Of a stretch of 64,000 nt of DNA, positions 60,735 to 64,000 are shown piece after piece; the stretch's first letter is position 1, and each line of letters begins with the position of its first letter. Under the pieces are notes generated by a model. It searched no databases, was not told the DNA's origin, and worked only from the letters and a program-made list of their open reading frames with translations. Source of the DNA: Flavobacteriaceae bacterium (lineage in GTDB: Bacteria > Bacteroidota > Bacteroidia > Flavobacteriales > Flavobacteriaceae). The DNA is taken from NCBI GenBank assembly GCA_016649715.1, contig JAENXC010000015.1, positions 1 to 64,000 of the forward strand, given 5' to 3'. The translations under genes and the position numbers were made by a program.

Positions 60735-61623
60735 ACTCCTAAACTATCTCCACCTTCATTTTATAGTCTTCATCTGGGGTTTCACGGCCGTTTTGGGCGC
60801 GTTGATTTCATTGGAAGCCATTCCTCTGGTTTGGTACCGGATGCTTTTGGCAACCCTGATTATTTTCGTTTTTTTGAAATTCAGAAAAGAGAAACTGAAA
60901 TTTTCATTGAAAACTTTGGCAGGTTTTGCCTTGGCGGGAATTATTATCGCGCTGCATTGGCTTACGTTTTTTGGAGCGATAAAAGCATCGAATGTTTCGG
61001 TAACACTTGCCGTGCTTTCAACGGGAGCTTTTTTTGCTTCAATATTAGAACCTCTTATTTACGGAAGAAAAGTCATAATCTACGAAGTGTTGTTCGGGCT
61101 CATAGTTGTGGCGGGACTTTACATCATTTTTGATGTGGATTCTTCAAATACTTTAGGAATTGTTTTGGCACTCTGTTCGGCATTTTTAAGCGCCCTTTTT
61201 TCAGTAATAAACGGGAAATTTGTTTTGAAAAACAAAGCATCTGTCATTTCCTTTTATGAATTGCTGTTTGGCGTAATTGGAATAAGTATTTATTTGGCTT
61301 TTTCGGGGAAATTCACCACGGATTTTTTCACGGTTTCCGCCCACGACTGGATCTATTTATTGATTTTGGCATCGGCCTGCACGGCATATGCTTTTATAGC
61401 ATCCATACACGTTATGAAATGGATAAGCCCTTATACAGTAATGCTTACCATAAATATGGAACCCGTTTACGGAATCATTTTGGCACTCATCGTCTTGGGT
61501 GATTCTGAAAACATGAGCCCACAATTTTATTATGGTGCCGTTATAATCCTGCTTACCGTAATTACAAACGGAATCATCAAAATAACGCAGGAAAGAAAAC
61601 GTAGAAGATTGTCCAACACCTAA
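60721..61623 (+). CDS. DMT-family (EamA) transporter
   Basis: 300 residues with ten helices in two EamA repeats: [16 protein letters not shown] at the start and [23 protein letters not shown] in the second half, ending [13 protein letters not shown]. Exports amino acids or metabolites; substrate unknown. Overlaps the LptF/G gene by 14 bases. Confidence 0.9.
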   Translation: MRNDKLLNYLHLHFIVFIWGFTAVLGALISLEAIPLVWYRMLLATLIIFVFLKFRKEKLKFSLKTLAGFALAGIIIALHWLTFFGAIKASNVSVTLAVLSTGAFFASILEPLIYGRKVIIYEVLFGLIVVAGLYIIFDVDSSNTLGIVLALCSAFLSALFSVINGKFVLKNKASVISFYELLFGVIGISIYLAFSGKFTTDFFTVSAHDWIYLLILASACTAYAFIASIHVMKWISPYTVMLTINMEPVYGIILALIVLGDSENMSPQFYYGAVIILLTVITNGIIKITQERKRRRLSNT

Positions 61624-61641
61624 AACAAAATTTTATCTTTG
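61609..61641 (+). promoter_or_regulatory. Promoter of accA
   Basis: TTG (61609-61611), 22 bases, TATCTTTG (61634-61641). The -7 box is perfect. Confidence 0.6.
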
Positions 61642-61675
61642 TACACCAATCCTTTACAAAACGAAGGAACTCATT

Positions 61676-62629
61676 ATGGAATATCTTGACTTTGAACTCC
61701 CCATAAAAGAACTGCAGGAACAATACGAAAAGGCTTGTCTTATTGGCCAAGAAAGCGATGTGGATGTCTCCAATACCTGCAAACAGATTGAAAAAAAGCT
61801 GAACGATGCCAAGAAGGAAATATACAAAAACCTTACCCCATGGCAGCGTGTGCAACTTTCCCGGCATCCGGACCGCCCTTACACCATGGATTACATAAAT
61901 GCGATTTGCGGCGATTCATTTCTGGAAATACACGGCGATAGAGGTTTTAAAGACGACAAAGCAATGGTTGGCGGCCTCGGAAAAATTGGCGACCAAAGCT
62001 ATATGTTTGTCGGCCAGCAAAAAGGCTATAATACAAAAACGCGGCAGTTCAGAAACTTCGGGATGGCAAACCCCGAAGGTTACAGAAAGGCGTTGCGATT
62101 GATGAAATCTGCCGAAAAATTTAATGTGCCCGTGGTTTGTTTTGTGGATACGCCAGGCGCATTTCCAGGATTGGAAGCCGAAGAAAGAGGGCAGGGAGAG
62201 GCCATTGCCCGAAACATTTTGGAAATGACACGGCTAAAAGTGCCGATTATTGTAATAATTATTGGTGAAGGTGCCAGTGGCGGCGCTTTGGGAATAGGCG
62301 TTGGCGATAAAGTACTGATGCTCGAAAACACGTGGTACTCGGTAATTTCGCCCGAAAGCTGTTCTTCCATTTTATGGCGAAGCTGGGAGTTTAAGGAGCA
62401 AGCGGCAGAAGCACTTAAACTTACCGCAACAGATATGAAAAAACTAAAACTCATTGACGAAATAGTAAAAGAACCTTTGGGCGGGGCACACAGCAATCGT
62501 GAGAAAACCTTTACAACCGTTGCGGCTGCAATTGTGAAGTCCTATGAAGCTCTAAAAATGTTATCCCCAACCGAATTGGTAAAAAATAGGATGGAAAAAT
62601 ATTTGGAAATGGGCGAGTTCAAAAGTTAG
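61676..62629 (+). CDS. accA: Acetyl-CoA carboxylase carboxyltransferase, alpha subunit
   Basis: 317 residues. Transfers the carboxyl group from biotin to acetyl-CoA in fatty acid synthesis. Seen: [73 protein letters not shown] and [16 protein letters not shown]. Fits the AccA family in length and motifs. Confidence 0.96.
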   Translation: MEYLDFELPIKELQEQYEKACLIGQESDVDVSNTCKQIEKKLNDAKKEIYKNLTPWQRVQLSRHPDRPYTMDYINAICGDSFLEIHGDRGFKDDKAMVGGLGKIGDQSYMFVGQQKGYNTKTRQFRNFGMANPEGYRKALRLMKSAEKFNVPVVCFVDTPGAFPGLEAEERGQGEAIARNILEMTRLKVPIIVIIIGEGASGGALGIGVGDKVLMLENTWYSVISPESCSSILWRSWEFKEQAAEALKLTATDMKKLKLIDEIVKEPLGGAHSNREKTFTTVAAAIVKSYEALKMLSPTELVKNRMEKYLEMGEFKS

Positions 62630-62654
62630 AATGAACCATAGCTTAACTTTACGT

Positions 62655-62683
62655 AAATCCGTGGTGGGAGCCTCGGATTTTTT
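62655..62683 (+). terminator. Possible terminator after accA
   Basis: AAATCCG (62655-62661) pairs with CGGATTT (62674-62680), followed by T's. Short stem. Confidence 0.5.
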
Positions 62684-62797
62684 CTTGGGTTATCAACAAT
62701 ATTTCGGACTTATTAACAGTTCAATTGTTGAAGAGTGGTTAATATCGAAGGAATAAAAATCCATACTTGCTCTTAACATTTTCTTTACATTCGCTTA

Positions 62798-64000
62798 ATG
62801 GAAAAAATCAAACCTCAAACTAGTTTTTCATCTCGCTCCCCGCAAGTCATATCACTTGAAAAAGGCAAAATACCGCCACAAGCTATTGATTTAGAGGAAG
62901 TTGTTCTTGGAGCTTTGATGATTGACAAAAAAGGGGTTGATGAAGTAATAGATATTCTACATCCAGAAGTTTTCTACAAACAAGCTCACCAATACATCTT
63001 TGAAGCCATTCACGATTTGTTTGAAGACAGCCAACCCGTGGACTTATTAACCGTTTCTGCCCGACTTAAGAAACAGGGGAAATTGGAAATGGCGGGAGGC
63101 GAGTTTTATTTGATACAATTGACCCAAAAAGTGTCTTCTTCGGCACATATTGAGTTCCATGCGCGCATTGTTCTTCAGAAATATATTCAACGGAGTTTGA
63201 TAAAAATATCAAACGAAATAATCGAGGATTCCTATAATGAAAGCACCGACGTTTTTGACCTTTTAGACACTGCCGAAGCAAAATTATACGAGGTAACACA
63301 GGGAAACATAAAACGATCTTCCGAAACGGCACAAAACCTCGTAATCCAAGCCAAGAAACGAATTGAGGAAATAGCCAACAAAGAAGGGCTTTCCGGAATT
63401 CCTTCCGGTTTTGCAAAAGTGGACAAACTCACTTCCGGTTGGCAGCCCAGTGATTTGATTATTATCGCCGCCCGTCCCGGTATGGGTAAAACTGCTTTAA
63501 CGCTTTCCATGGCGCGGAACATAGCCGTGGAACACAATATTCCAGTGGCTTTTTTCTCTTTGGAAATGTCGTCCGTACAGTTAATAACCCGTTTGATTTC
63601 TTCGGAAACACTTTTGAGTTCAGAAAAACTCCGAACCGGAAACCTTGAAAAACATGAGTGGGAACAGCTTAACGTAAAAGTAAAAGGCCTCGAAAAAGCG
63701 CCGCTTTTTATTGATGATAGTCCGTCGCTATCCATTTTTGATTTACGAGCAAAAGCTCGAAGACTTTCGTCCCAACACGGCATTAAACTCATCATTGTGG
63801 ATTATTTGCAGTTGATGACCGCGGGTGGAAGCCAAAAAGGAGGGAACCGCGAGCAGGAAATCTCTACCATTTCCAGAAACCTAAAAGCATTGGCGAAGGA
63901 ATTGAACATCCCTGTAATTGCACTTTCACAGCTTTCACGAGCCGTTGAAACCCGCGGTGGCAGCAAACGCCCATTGCTTTCCGATCTGCGTGAATCTGGG
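62798..64000 (+). CDS. dnaB: Replicative DNA helicase DnaB (5' part, runs off the window)
   Basis: 401 codons are in the window from ATG 62798 and the frame is still open at 64000. N-terminal domain: IPPQAIDLEEVVLGALMID and EVFYKQAHQYIFEAI. C-terminal RecA-like domain: SGIPSGFAKVDKLTSGWQPSDLIIIAARPGMGKTA (Walker A ARPGMGKTA), FFSLEMSS, LIIVDYLQLMT (Walker B) and IALSQLSRAVE. Unwinds DNA at the replication fork. The usual length is about 500 residues, so about 100 are missing here. Confidence 0.96.
   Translation, partial: MEKIKPQTSFSSRSPQVISLEKGKIPPQAIDLEEVVLGALMIDKKGVDEVIDILHPEVFYKQAHQYIFEAIHDLFEDSQPVDLLTVSARLKKQGKLEMAGGEFYLIQLTQKVSSSAHIEFHARIVLQKYIQRSLIKISNEIIEDSYNESTDVFDLLDTAEAKLYEVTQGNIKRSSETAQNLVIQAKKRIEEIANKEGLSGIPSGFAKVDKLTSGWQPSDLIIIAARPGMGKTALTLSMARNIAVEHNIPVAFFSLEMSSVQLITRLISSETLLSSEKLRTGNLEKHEWEQLNVKVKGLEKAPLFIDDSPSLSIFDLRAKARRLSSQHGIKLIIVDYLQLMTAGGSQKGGNREQEISTISRNLKALAKELNIPVIALSQLSRAVETRGGSKRPLLSDLRESG

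Overview
The window is AT-rich bacterial chromosome from the phylum Bacteroidota, class Flavobacteriia, most likely family Flavobacteriaceae; genus not determined. The evidence is the primary sigma factor starting MRQLKI, repeated promoters of the form TTTG-N(18-22)-TAnnTTTG, a relic type IX secretion sorting domain, split half-size transketolase genes, near absence of Shine-Dalgarno sequences, and many proteins that look typical of this class.

Layout. Positions 1-6.0 kb are accessory: the end of an IS21-type element inserted into a GHAKNVANF-family gene, orphan DUF, membrane and lipoprotein genes separated by palindromic repeats, and a sorting-domain relic. From 6.0 to 33.9 kb lies mostly core genome: miaE, dnaX, rnpB, rsmD and its operon, a RecD-like helicase, a KdsB-KdnB fusion, yebC, a pterin dehydratase, gcvT-glsA, a large BNR-repeat secreted protein, three MscS-type channels, an M15 dipeptidase, an OmpA lipoprotein, a SLC13 permease and rpoD. 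From 34 to 53 kb is a metabolic and stress region: poxB-like, FMN glutamate-synthase-like and uspA genes in one run, a cluster of three tiny tandem ORFs, SulP, an L,D-transpeptidase lipoprotein, pta-ackA, two small genes of unknown function, a frameshifted saccharopine-dehydrogenase-like gene and xthA. From 53 to 64 kb are a phosphoesterase relic, tRNA-Lys, aroK, hslR-like, split transketolase, tgt, an LptF/G permease, accA and the start of dnaB.

The two most interesting signals were read directly from the sequence. First, three regularly spaced micro-ORFs (39.4-39.8 kb, minus strand) encode short basic peptides; two are clear 28-residue paralogues, and a terminator-like hairpin follows the set. 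Second, three palindromes of the form ATGAC-N4-GTCAT each have their centre exactly 29.5 bp upstream of a TAnnTTTG-like -7 element. They precede an L,D-transpeptidase lipoprotein, a flavodoxin-like membrane protein and a coiled-coil protein. This geometry is what a Crp/Fnr-type activator bound near -41.5 would need. Together with poxB, pta, ackA and uspA, it suggests a stress or low-oxygen energy regulon, but that is inference.
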